From contig JAJAYH010000222.1 of the NCBI GenBank assembly GCA_026786325.1, positions 1 through 10,811 on the forward strand: a stretch of 10,811 bases of DNA, given 5' to 3'. The notes below the pieces were generated by a model, which saw nothing but the letters and a program-made list of their open reading frames with translations, had not been told where the DNA came from and did not search any database. Position 1 is the first letter of the stretch; the number at the start of each line of letters is the position of its first letter. Both the position numbers and the translations under genes were made by a program. Origin of the DNA: Alkalinema sp. CAN_BIN05. GTDB lineage: Bacteria > Cyanobacteriota > Cyanobacteriia > Leptolyngbyales > Leptolyngbyaceae. Below are positions 1-6,038 of this stretch, one piece after another.

Positions 1-261
1 ACCAATACACCAATCACGTATCAAGTGCTTGGGAATACTCAACAACGAACATTAGCAGCGCGTGCAGAGATTATGCTTCAAGATCTTCCTGCGCCTGCAA
101 CCCTTACGTTTTTGCGATCGGATGGAGGATTGGTGAACGCGGTGCCGATCGAAAATTCAGAACCTGGTGTTTTGGATTTGACGCTGAATGGAGCAATGGG
201 TTTGAGCGATAGCCAAACTACGGTGAGAATCCAGAGTAGCGGAAAAGTAAATGCTTACTAG
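1..261 (+). CDS. C-terminal end of an unrecognised protein (5' end outside window)
   Basis: The frame is open from the first base to a TAG stop at 259-261, giving 86 visible residues. A GTG at 25 could serve as a start, but the frame continues upstream of it without a stop or a ribosome binding site, so this is most likely the tail of a longer gene. The visible part mixes short hydrophobic stretches with polar turns, such as APATLTFLRSDGG and VLDLTLNGAMG, and ends in VRIQSSGKVNAY. That pattern suggests a beta-rich domain, possibly extracytoplasmic. There are no cysteines, no transmembrane helix and no motif I recognise. The downstream DNA contains a hairpin at 295-337 that could end this transcript. 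The family is unknown and no function is assigned. Confidence 0.6.
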   Translation, partial: TNTPITYQVLGNTQQRTLAARAEIMLQDLPAPATLTFLRSDGGLVNAVPIENSEPGVLDLTLNGAMGLSDSQTTVRIQSSGKVNAY

Positions 262-294
262 AATGGCTTAATACAATGCGGTAGTTGCTGCGAT

Positions 295-337
295 CGATCG
301 GACTCGTTACTTAATTGAAGTAGCTAAAGTCCGATCG
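295..337. repeat. Inverted repeat / hairpin downstream of the partial gene
   Basis: The arm CGATCGGACT (295-304) is the exact reverse complement of AGTCCGATCG (328-337). Inside the loop a second short stem, TACTT (308-312) with AAGTA (318-322), would close a five-base loop. It lies 33 bases after the stop at 261 and about 30 bases before the start of the truncated VOC gene. It has no following T-run, so it is not a classical intrinsic terminator. It could be a weak terminator, an RNA processing site or a protein-binding palindrome. Confidence 0.5.
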
Positions 338-368
338 AGCCAGATGTATAGTTGCATAGGAGAATATG

Positions 369-488
369 ATGGCTACCAAAATTTTCGTAAATCTATCCGG
401 AAAAGACCTCAATAAATCCATCAAGTTCTTTACTAAACTTGGCCTCAAGAGGTTTCCATTAGAATCGGCGGATGTAGGTCAGGATTAG
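369..488 (+). pseudogene. Truncated VOC / glyoxalase-like protein remnant (39 aa)
   Basis: An ATG at 369, with another ATG at 366, follows an excellent Shine-Dalgarno AGGAG at 358-362. The product begins MATKIFVNLSGKDLNKSIKF and continues FTKLGLKRF before a TAG stop at 486-488. That opening is the typical first beta-alpha unit of vicinal oxygen chelate (VOC) proteins of the glyoxalase/bleomycin-resistance superfamily. These proteins are usually about 120-140 residues long and bind a metal through paired beta-alpha-beta-beta-beta modules. Only the first strand and helix remain. After LGLK the resemblance is lost, and I could not find the rest of the fold in other frames downstream. I call it a 3'-truncated relic. 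A genuine 39-aa peptide is possible because the ribosome binding site is intact, but is less likely. Confidence 0.7.
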
Positions 489-497
489 ATAATAGCC

Positions 498-536
498 AGC
501 GGATTGAAGTGCCGATCGGACCCCCTTCAATCCGCT
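498..536. repeat. 12-bp inverted repeat with palindromic loop
   Basis: AGCGGATTGAAG (498-509) is perfectly complementary to CTTCAATCCGCT (525-536) across a 15-base loop that itself contains the palindrome CCGATCGG. It begins 10 bases after the stop of the VOC remnant and lies between that (+) gene and the (-) outer-membrane gene ending at 633. It may therefore act as a two-way transcription stop for convergent genes. No T-run follows on either side, so terminator function is inferred only from position. Confidence 0.55.
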
Positions 537-632
537 ATTGAATGCCGTCCATTTTGCTGATACCGATCGGAAATCTACCGTAGAATCCGTTCAACGAAAT
601 CCAGATTCACTCCGATCGCACAGCCAGCACCC

Positions 633-1586
633 CTATCTAAAGTTGTAACCAACCCCCACCAAAATCCCGACTGCTGTGTTTCCACTAAGAGAGGCATTCA
701 CCGCAGCGGTGGCCGTAAACTGGGAGGACAAGGGTACGTCGATTCCTCCAGTGAGCAACAACCCCACGTTGCTACCATTCCCCGTCGAAATTGCTACACC
801 AGCCCCTAAATAAGGCGCAGCTCTAAATCCAAAGTCGCCCGTCGGACCTTCTCCAAAATTGAAGTCATAGGTGAGTGGTACTAAAATCGTTGTGCTATTG
901 CCAAACAACACACTCGGGCGAACCGAGAAATTCCGCGTCAGGCCAATTTTACTGATTACCGCAAAGCTACCTCTCCCTAAAGCCGTGTCTCCGCTACCGA
1001 TCCCAATATTGCCACCAATCCCCACATAGCTAGATCCCGACTGAGTGCTCCGCCCAGGAGATACGATGGTCTGCGCTAGCGGCTGCATCGGTGTGGTCGC
1101 ATCGGGTACGGTTTGGGACGTTGGTGCTGTTACTTCTAGTGCCGTTATTTTGGGTAAATTATTGTTCAGGTTGACTGGGTTTGGATTCGTAGGTGTGCTA
1201 GAAACAACCGTATCTGTACCAAGATAAGTGGGCACGGTGGTAGACAGAGCCAACCGAAATGTCGAACTAAACAGAAATTCTGACGTAGTGGCTGAGCGAT
1301 TTGTGAGGGTTAGGGGTTCACCTAATGATGATGCTTTGCGCTGGATGGCAGGATTGGGAATTGCTTGGGCTGGCGATCTTTCTGAACGCCAAATCGATGG
1401 AGGCTCAGTCTTGCTGTCAATGCTGCTTCCTAGGACTAGGGGCATTGCAGATGGAGAAATCTGGTTCTGAATTACGTCTGCATTGGTCGGTTCAGCCTTG
1501 GCACTCATTTGACCTAAAAAAACGCCCAAGCAGATAAACGTAAGTGGCAGAAAAACTGGTTTGATCATCGTCAAATTCGGTGTCAT
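633..1586 (-). CDS. Predicted outer-membrane beta-barrel protein
   Basis: The protein has 317 residues. An N-terminal signal peptide is visible: charged start, hydrophobic core around residues 9-25, then a likely signal peptidase site after AKA (31). A long Ser/Thr/Pro/Asn-rich segment (about 32-185) looks disordered. From about residue 187 to the end the sequence alternates hydrophobic and polar residues in about eight stretches, for example YVGIGGNIGIG, TTILVPLTYDF and AVGILVGVGYNF. It ends in an aromatic residue one from the C-terminus (YNFR), as expected for an eight-stranded OmpA/OmpW-like barrel. The gene stands alone, facing the same way as the upstream usp gene but separated from it by about 360 bases. 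No clear Shine-Dalgarno precedes the first ATG; the ATG at 1568 (Met7) is an equally possible start. The cargo or function of the barrel is unknown. Confidence 0.7.
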   Translation of the reverse strand: MTPNLTMIKPVFLPLTFICLGVFLGQMSAKAEPTNADVIQNQISPSAMPLVLGSSIDSKTEPPSIWRSERSPAQAIPNPAIQRKASSLGEPLTLTNRSATTSEFLFSSTFRLALSTTVPTYLGTDTVVSSTPTNPNPVNLNNNLPKITALEVTAPTSQTVPDATTPMQPLAQTIVSPGRSTQSGSSYVGIGGNIGIGSGDTALGRGSFAVISKIGLTRNFSVRPSVLFGNSTTILVPLTYDFNFGEGPTGDFGFRAAPYLGAGVAISTGNGSNVGLLLTGGIDVPLSSQFTATAAVNASLSGNTAVGILVGVGYNFR

Positions 1587-1944
1587 ATATTTACAATTTA
1601 TGAGGATAGGGTAAACCCAGGTCTTTGTTTAGTCACACCTGTATCCGAATTGTAATGGTCAAAAATTCTTTAAACGCCACTATAAAGAGTGAAAATTTTA
1701 GAGAACAAACTCTGTCAATATCACTATAAAGGAGGAAGTTTTAGTGTTTAACTGAATAAAAAGCTTTATTGGGCGATCGGAAAGTTTCTCCAAGCGCGCA
1801 ATAGCAGCCCAAGGGTAATGGTCCAAAGATGTTGACGCGTCTAGATCACTCAATAACAAGTCTGGACTACTACCTAAATCAGATAAAATGGACCCAATTT
1901 AATACTGCTATTGCTTGAACGATCGGTAATTCAAGAATTCGTCT
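1587..1944. other. Non-coding stretch between usp and the outer-membrane gene
   Basis: No convincing open frame is present on either strand. The stretch contains the direct repeats at 1678-1744 and a long-range inverted repeat: GCAATAGCAG at 1798-1807 pairs with CTGCTATTGC at 1905-1914, with an inner GGTCC/GGACC pair. It should hold the 3' end of the oxidase-usp transcript and the promoter of the outer-membrane gene, but I could not place a confident promoter. Confidence 0.5.
1678..1744. repeat. Pair of imperfect 23-24 bp direct repeats upstream of the outer-membrane gene
   Basis: CACTATAAAG followed by AGTGAAAATTTTAG (1678-1701) recurs as CACTATAAAG followed by GAGGAAGTTTTAG (1722-1744). 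The two copies are offset by 44 bases, about four helical turns, and lie 92-158 bases upstream of the start at 1586. Their spacing and promoter-side position suggest an operator, but no known regulator motif was recognised. Confidence 0.45.
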
Positions 1945-2415
1945 CTAAACCGAAGCTGGAATTGCACCCAAGAATTTCCGCGCTAGATCTTCAGGTTTCG
2001 GTTCAGGAACCAGCAGGAGCGGGCATTTGGCTTGATGCAAAATAAGTTGGCTGTGGCTACCTAAGAGCATTTCCTCTAGGCGCGATCGTCTCCGGCGACC
2101 CATCACAATCAAATCAGCCCGTTCTGATTGTTTTGATACTGTTTCCGCAAACTTGCCATCAGTTGTAACGTAATTGATTTGGCATAGTTTATTCAATGAA
2201 TCAAAAATATGATGCAATTCCTGCAAGCTTGTCACCGGGACTAACGCCGATGTATCGCTGTCAGGATGAGTTTCGCCATAGGCCAATTCTGGTTCCGTAA
2301 TGTGCAATACCGTCAATTCAATTGCCGCATCTTTCATCGGTGTTAACAATGTTTTCAAATACTCCATGACCGCGATCGCAGTCGGAGAAATGTCAGCAAC
2401 AACTAAAATCTTCAT
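1945..2415 (-). CDS. Universal stress protein, UspA family
   Basis: The single Usp domain spans the 156 residues. It opens with the usual first strand MKILVVADIS. It carries the late nucleotide-loop region VMGRRRRSRLEEMLLGS (104-120), then HQAKCPLLLVPEP, the usual last helix and strand. The family motif is Gly-X2-Gly-X9-Gly-Ser/Thr. Here the first Gly (106) and the final Gly-Ser (119-120) are present but the second Gly is Arg in a four-Arg run, so ATP binding may be altered. The frame extends to an ATG at 2472, but the ATG at 2415 starts exactly at the domain and is preceded by AAGAGA, so I chose it. It lies 25 bases after the CcoS-like gene and is probably the last gene of the oxidase operon. 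Usp proteins often respond to oxygen limitation or respiratory stress, which fits the context; the exact role is unknown. Confidence 0.85.
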   Translation of the reverse strand: MKILVVADISPTAIAVMEYLKTLLTPMKDAAIELTVLHITEPELAYGETHPDSDTSALVPVTSLQELHHIFDSLNKLCQINYVTTDGKFAETVSKQSERADLIVMGRRRRSRLEEMLLGSHSQLILHQAKCPLLLVPEPKPEDLARKFLGAIPASV

Positions 2416-2440
2416 TTGGTTCTCTTGTGAATTAAGTAAA

Positions 2441-2668
2441 CTAATCTTCAATATCAAGCTGCCGATCGGCAATCTCTTGAATATTCTTAAAGTGCCCCGT
2501 TTTGCCCGCCCAGATGAAGGCCACGATCGAGACTAGACCAACCGGGACAATAACGCCCACCAACGACCAAACAACAATAGTCCCGTCCCCCACCCCAAAC
2601 CAACTGCCATGAACCATTGGTTCGGCCATGGATTTCATGGGTTCAGTCATTAATTGGAAGATCATCAT
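2441..2668 (-). CDS. ccoS: Small membrane protein, CcoS/FixS-like cbb3 oxidase assembly factor
   Basis: This 75-residue protein has one hydrophobic helix (about 30-54) followed by IWAGKTGHFKNIQEIADRQL and an acidic end (DIED). That tail matches the CcoS pattern as I know it: helix, Trp, short basic stretch, Gly-X-Phe, then spaced Ala, Arg, Leu and acidic residues. CcoS is needed for insertion of cofactors into CcoN. Its start overlaps the ccoO stop by an ATGA junction at 2665-2668 and has an AGAGG ribosome binding site seven bases upstream, so it is translationally coupled to ccoO. The N-terminus is unusually rich in Met (residues 1, 2, 7, 11, 14, 18) with a His at 20. CcoQ is an alternative identity, but the tail favours CcoS. 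The gene symbol is tentative. Confidence 0.6.
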   Translation of the reverse strand: MMIFQLMTEPMKSMAEPMVHGSWFGVGDGTIVVWSLVGVIVPVGLVSIVAFIWAGKTGHFKNIQEIADRQLDIED

Positions 2669-3201
2669 GATTTGGCCTCTGCTTCAGTAGGATCAGGCGT
2701 TACTTTCCATGCTCCTAAGGATTGCACATAGTCGGTGAGTTCTTCCAGTTCCCGATCGCTCAAATAATTAAAAGCAGGCATAATCGACTGTGGATTGTAT
2801 TCACGGGGATTTTTAAAATGACCAATCAAATACTCCCGTGCGAATTCACCCGATGCCTTGCCCCAGACCTGACCTTCATTACTCAAATCCGGACCCTGAC
2901 GAGATGTGCCCAATAAGTGAGGAAGATCATAGTAATAATCCCCCGCCTTCGAGACACCATAAGCGTCCACCATATTCTGATCAGCCTTTACATTTCGCAC
3001 TTGTTGAGAATGGCAATAGACACAACCCTCACGGACATAGATATGTCGGCCTGCTTGTTCTGTGGGCGTATAGGCGACTAGTTTCGCTGAGGGCTGCGCA
3101 ATATCACTAGCAAACACTGGACCCAAGACCAATCCCGTAAAGGCCAATCCAAACAAAAATGACAATGCAACAATGATCGGAAACTCTCGAATAAATCTCA
3201 T
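2665..3201 (-). CDS. ccoO: cbb3-type cytochrome c oxidase subunit II (mono-haem cytochrome c)
   Basis: The 178-residue protein has one N-terminal membrane anchor (about 8-30) and a periplasm- or lumen-facing cytochrome c domain. The haem c site is CVYCH (60-64) within YVREGCVYCHSQQVR, the CcoO signature. A SRQGPDLSNEG loop follows (100-110), and the Met ligand lies in SIMPAFNYL (Met141). CcoO passes electrons from soluble donors, or from CcoP, to the haem b centres of CcoN. It is somewhat shorter than typical CcoO (about 200 residues or more). Its ATG overlaps the ccoN stop (ATGA at 3198-3201) and a strong AAGGAG lies seven bases upstream, so the two genes are coupled. No ccoP follows: the next gene is the small CcoS-like protein. 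Confidence 0.92.
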   Translation of the reverse strand: MRFIREFPIIVALSFLFGLAFTGLVLGPVFASDIAQPSAKLVAYTPTEQAGRHIYVREGCVYCHSQQVRNVKADQNMVDAYGVSKAGDYYYDLPHLLGTSRQGPDLSNEGQVWGKASGEFAREYLIGHFKNPREYNPQSIMPAFNYLSDRELEELTDYVQSLGAWKVTPDPTEAEAKS

Positions 3202-4664
3202 AACACAACTCCTTCATTCAAACTGACAGATTTCAAATCATCCAATCCCGCACCATCACTTGGTGGTGAAGTCATCGTCTTCCAGATATTCCAAACTAAA
3301 ATCAATTGTCCAATCAACAACAAACCACCACTTCCAGCCCGTGCGACGTTATACCAATAGCGAAGTTCCAGCACGCCCTGTACTGAATTACCTGCCGCCC
3401 ATTCCGAGCCTTCCAACCAACCTAGCCAGCCCATGGATGTGACATATCCAATGATCCCGATCGTGGTTAACCAGAAATGCCATTCCGCCAGAGTTCTAGA
3501 ATATCCGAGCTTCAACGATCGTTCCAAATAAAAGTAAACAAATGCAACTAGTCCAGCTAAACCAAATCCAACAAATCCAAGGTGAACATGGGCAATAGTG
3601 GTACTAGTAAAGTGCAATTTCGCATTCAAGTCCATAATCGCCAGAGTACTGCCCCATAGCGAGGTTCCGACGTAAGATAAATAGGCCAGAATACTAAATC
3701 GATAGCTAATATCGCGTTTCATTACTCCTTGAGTTCCCAATGCTGTTCCACCGAAATTCACCATAGTGGCGATCGTGGGGATCAACATTGCGATCGAAGC
3801 GGTGACTGAAGCCGACATTACCCACATCGGTACCGGACCCCAAATCACATGATGCCCACCATTCCAAGGATAAAATGCAGCTAATGTCCAAAAGCCTAAA
3901 AACGAAATTGCATGACTATACAAAGGCTTATTCAATTGCTTCGGCACAATGTAATACAGCGTTGCAAGTCCTAAGCTTGTGAGCCATAGACCAAACAGAT
4001 TATGACTATAGAACCAATTTACGATCGCATCTTCAATCCCTCGGAATTTCATCACATTCCCCAGGGTGTAGTAAATGGGGAAAGGAATAATTGCAAGCAA
4101 AATGTACCAAAGTGACACATAAAGCCGAGGTTCCTTGCGGACGGTAATGGTGGAAAACAGATTTCCCGCGATCGCAATTTCCAATAGCCCTACCATCATG
4201 TCAAAGGGAAACGGCATTTCTTCATACTCTTTACCCTTACTAAATCCCATCAAAATAGCCAGTACTCCACCCGTTAAATTCAGGTTCCAAGCCCAAGCCG
4301 TCAGGACTCCGAGGGTTTCCGAATAAAGTGCGGTCTGGGTCAATCGCGGCACCATATAAAAAGCCGCACCCAAGTAGCCCATGCTCATGAACCCAAAGAT
4401 CCCGATATTCACATGGACAGGCCGCAGTCGTCCATACGCCAAGGCTGGAATACCCTGCAAAAATTCAGGATGAAAAAGTTTTACGGCTTCAATCACGCCA
4501 ATACTCGCCGCCACGACCATCCAGAATACGCCGGAGAATAGCCACGTTTGCATGGCGTAGTCCCGACGTTCTAGGGCTGGGAATGCAATGGTTTGAGGAA
4601 AGTTCAAACGATCGTCGCTGGGAGACAACGCCGAAGTCGATGTTGAGACTGGGGATGTTGTCAT
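3198..4664 (-). CDS. ccoN: cbb3-type cytochrome c oxidase catalytic subunit I
   Basis: This is a 488-residue polytopic membrane protein of the haem-copper oxidase superfamily, C (cbb3) class, reducing O2 to water. His84 in RPVHVNIGIFGF is the expected low-spin haem b ligand. The CuB ligands are His221 (FYSHNLFG) and His271/His272 (NGGHHVIWG). Tyr265 sits six residues before the His pair, where cbb3 enzymes carry the cross-linked active-site Tyr. His359 and His361 (IAHVHLG) are the high-spin and second low-spin haem ligands. The KEYEEMPFPFD segment (145-155) matches the CcoN family motif. The Tyr, together with the following ccoO, argues against nitric oxide reductase NorB. About twelve membrane helices fit the length. 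The start at 4664 lacks a good Shine-Dalgarno. It is the first gene of the operon ccoN-ccoO-ccoS-usp. Confidence 0.93.
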   Translation of the reverse strand: MTTSPVSTSTSALSPSDDRLNFPQTIAFPALERRDYAMQTWLFSGVFWMVVAASIGVIEAVKLFHPEFLQGIPALAYGRLRPVHVNIGIFGFMSMGYLGAAFYMVPRLTQTALYSETLGVLTAWAWNLNLTGGVLAILMGFSKGKEYEEMPFPFDMMVGLLEIAIAGNLFSTITVRKEPRLYVSLWYILLAIIPFPIYYTLGNVMKFRGIEDAIVNWFYSHNLFGLWLTSLGLATLYYIVPKQLNKPLYSHAISFLGFWTLAAFYPWNGGHHVIWGPVPMWVMSASVTASIAMLIPTIATMVNFGGTALGTQGVMKRDISYRFSILAYLSYVGTSLWGSTLAIMDLNAKLHFTSTTIAHVHLGFVGFGLAGLVAFVYFYLERSLKLGYSRTLAEWHFWLTTIGIIGYVTSMGWLGWLEGSEWAAGNSVQGVLELRYWYNVARAGSGGLLLIGQLILVWNIWKTMTSPPSDGAGLDDLKSVSLNEGVVL

Positions 4665-5004
4665 AGAAGGTTTATCTTATTCGAGTTTTGTTAAGAAACG
4701 TTTACATACGCTGAGTAGTTACGTCTCTATATGCTACCTATTGTAACGATGAATAAAGTGCCCTGAACGCCTCGACAGTTCATCAAAGGTGATAATTTCC
4801 TTAAGCCTTGATGTAAGGACAAGACCTTTGGAAATAGGTTGGACGGAGTGCTATGAGGGTTTACTGACATGACGAAAAATTCCGGGTTAGTTGCGGCGAT
4901 CGGGGGTAATTTTTTCCTGAAGTGGGTAATATATGGGTGAAGGTATAAAAACAGACTATTCTTCTGGACGAGTGACTTTACAAACCCGAATTTAATCCTC
5001 ATTC
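4665..5004. other. Non-coding stretch upstream of ccoN with potential RNA structure
   Basis: A 91-codon (-) frame exists here but has no family resemblance or ribosome binding site and I do not treat it as a gene. The segment should hold the ccoN promoter and leader. Within it CAAAGGT (4784-4790) can pair with ACCTTTG (4824-4830), and ATTTC (4795-4799) with GAAAT (4831-4835). These two pairings cross each other. A CCTTA/TAAGG hairpin lies between them. A tiny (+) frame of 23 codons (4869-4940) is also present. I see no clear FNR or NtcA site. Confidence 0.45.
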
Positions 5005-5493
5005 CTAACCTTTAATTTTCCCCGTCTCAATCAAATGATCCAACAAGCCCTCAGAAGCATCCATCAACAAATCAATCACAAAATCAAACCCTTTCTCACC
5101 GCCATAGTAAGGATCAGGAACCTCTTTAAGATCATGCTGCCGACAAAACTCACACATCAAATGCAGCTTATCCCGATCGTGATTGAATGAACCGACATGA
5201 TACATCTGTTCAAAATTATCCTGATCCATCGCCAAAATCAGATCAAAATCATCAAAATCGATCGGCTCAAATCTACGCGATCGGCCCATCAAAGTCAGCC
5301 CCAATTTACGCTCCGCTGCCGCATTCATTCGCCGATCGGGTTTTGCATCAATATGATATCCAGACGTTCCCGCCGAATCGCAAATGACTTGATCGTCTAA
5401 GCCTCGGGCTTTTAACAAATGATTCATAATGTTCTCTCCCGAAGGCGATCGGCAGATATTTCCCAAACAGACAAACAACAAACGATAGGCCAT
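5005..5493 (-). CDS. Low-molecular-weight protein-tyrosine phosphatase
   Basis: The protein has 162 residues, the usual length for this family of cytoplasmic phosphatases (also related to arsenate reductases of the same fold). The P-loop CLGNICRS gives the catalytic Cys9-X5-Arg15 at the N-terminus, right after strand YRLLFV. The second signature DPYYGG supplies the general acid Asp127. With Tyr residues after the Asp and no additional arsenate-reductase cysteine triad, tyrosine phosphatase is the better call. It hydrolyses phosphotyrosine on protein substrates; in other bacteria partners include exopolysaccharide tyrosine kinases, but no kinase is visible here. It follows ybaB after 113 bases that contain a probable terminator hairpin, so it may have its own promoter. 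The start has only a weak ribosome binding site but gives the standard family N-terminus. Confidence 0.92.
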   Translation of the reverse strand: MAYRLLFVCLGNICRSPSGENIMNHLLKARGLDDQVICDSAGTSGYHIDAKPDRRMNAAAERKLGLTLMGRSRRFEPIDFDDFDLILAMDQDNFEQMYHVGSFNHDRDKLHLMCEFCRQHDLKEVPDPYYGGEKGFDFVIDLLMDASEGLLDHLIETGKIKG

Positions 5494-5543
5494 GATTTAC
5501 CACTAAATTGTAAAAATATTCTAAAACCATTCTAAAACAGCCA

Positions 5544-5588
5544 AAAAATAAAAAAGACCTCCAGTGTTACCCAGAAGCCTCTTTTAAA
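5544..5588 (-). terminator. Probable intrinsic terminator after ybaB
   Basis: Read on the minus strand, AAAAGA (from 5585) can pair with TCTTTT (ending 5552), with an interrupted inner CTTC/GAGG stem. It is followed by a long T-rich tract (TTTTTTATTTTTT). The stem is imperfect, so termination between ybaB and the phosphatase gene may be partial. Confidence 0.5.
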
Positions 5589-5606
5589 ACTCATCCCAAA
5601 CCGAAC

Positions 5607-5960
5607 CTACATTCCGCCAAAGCCAGGAATATTCAGGCCACCCGTGAGCGCTTCCATTTTGCCACGCATGACATCTGTGGATTTGACATAAGCATCGCTC
5701 ATCGCCGCAAACACCAAATCAGCCACAATTTCCGCCCCTTCATTTAAGGCTTCTGGCGCGATTTCAACACGCTTTGGTTCTTGGTTGCCGCTCATGACAA
5801 CTTTCACCAGGCCGCCTTGGGCAATTCCTTCAATTTCCATGTTCTCCAATTCTTCTTGGAGATCCTTCGCGCCCTCTTGGACCTGTTGCGCTTTCTTAAT
5901 CGCTTCGGTCAGCTCTTTCATTTTGCCAAGCCCGAAGCCAAATCCCTGTCCCTGTGCCAT
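5607..5960 (-). CDS. ybaB: YbaB/EbfC family nucleoid-associated protein
   Basis: The product is 117 residues, typical for the family. The N-terminus MAQGQGFGFGLGKMKELTEA is the form found in cyanobacterial members. A long helix (about 13-42, KELTEAIKKAQQVQEGAKDLQEEL broken by few polar shifts) leads into the central beta sheet with GGLVKVVMSGNQEPKRVEI (49-67), and then the C-terminal helix. YbaB/EbfC dimers bind DNA as tweezer-shaped nucleoid proteins. A Gly/Pro-rich tail, GLNIPGFGGM, ends the protein. It lies 78 bases downstream of murB in the same direction, so co-transcription with murC-murB is likely. Its precise regulatory role in this organism is not shown by the sequence. Confidence 0.93.
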   Translation of the reverse strand: MAQGQGFGFGLGKMKELTEAIKKAQQVQEGAKDLQEELENMEIEGIAQGGLVKVVMSGNQEPKRVEIAPEALNEGAEIVADLVFAAMSDAYVKSTDVMRGKMEALTGGLNIPGFGGM

Positions 5961-6038
5961 GTTTGTTTCCGTATAACGAGTTAAGCAAATTCCATTATGC
6001 CACCGAATCCCAAACTCATGCGCTAAGCTAGCTAGAAA

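Noticed and set aside
1045..1537. Plus-strand frames opposite the outer-membrane gene
   Set aside because: They overlap one another in different frames and lie opposite a gene with a clear signal peptide and barrel pattern.
3198..4664. Nitric oxide reductase NorB as an identity for the CcoN protein
   Set aside because: The active-site Tyr before the His pair, the EYEEMPFPFD motif and the coupled ccoO with its CVYCH signature all point to a cbb3 oxidase.
4804..4816. TTGATGTAAGGACAA as an FNR-type site upstream of ccoN
   Set aside because: Only one half matches TTGAT-N4-ATCAA; the second half differs at two positions, so it cannot be supported.
4727..5002. 91-codon minus-strand frame upstream of ccoN
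   Set aside because: It has no ribosome binding site, no recognisable motif and an irregular composition. It more likely covers the ccoN promoter and leader.
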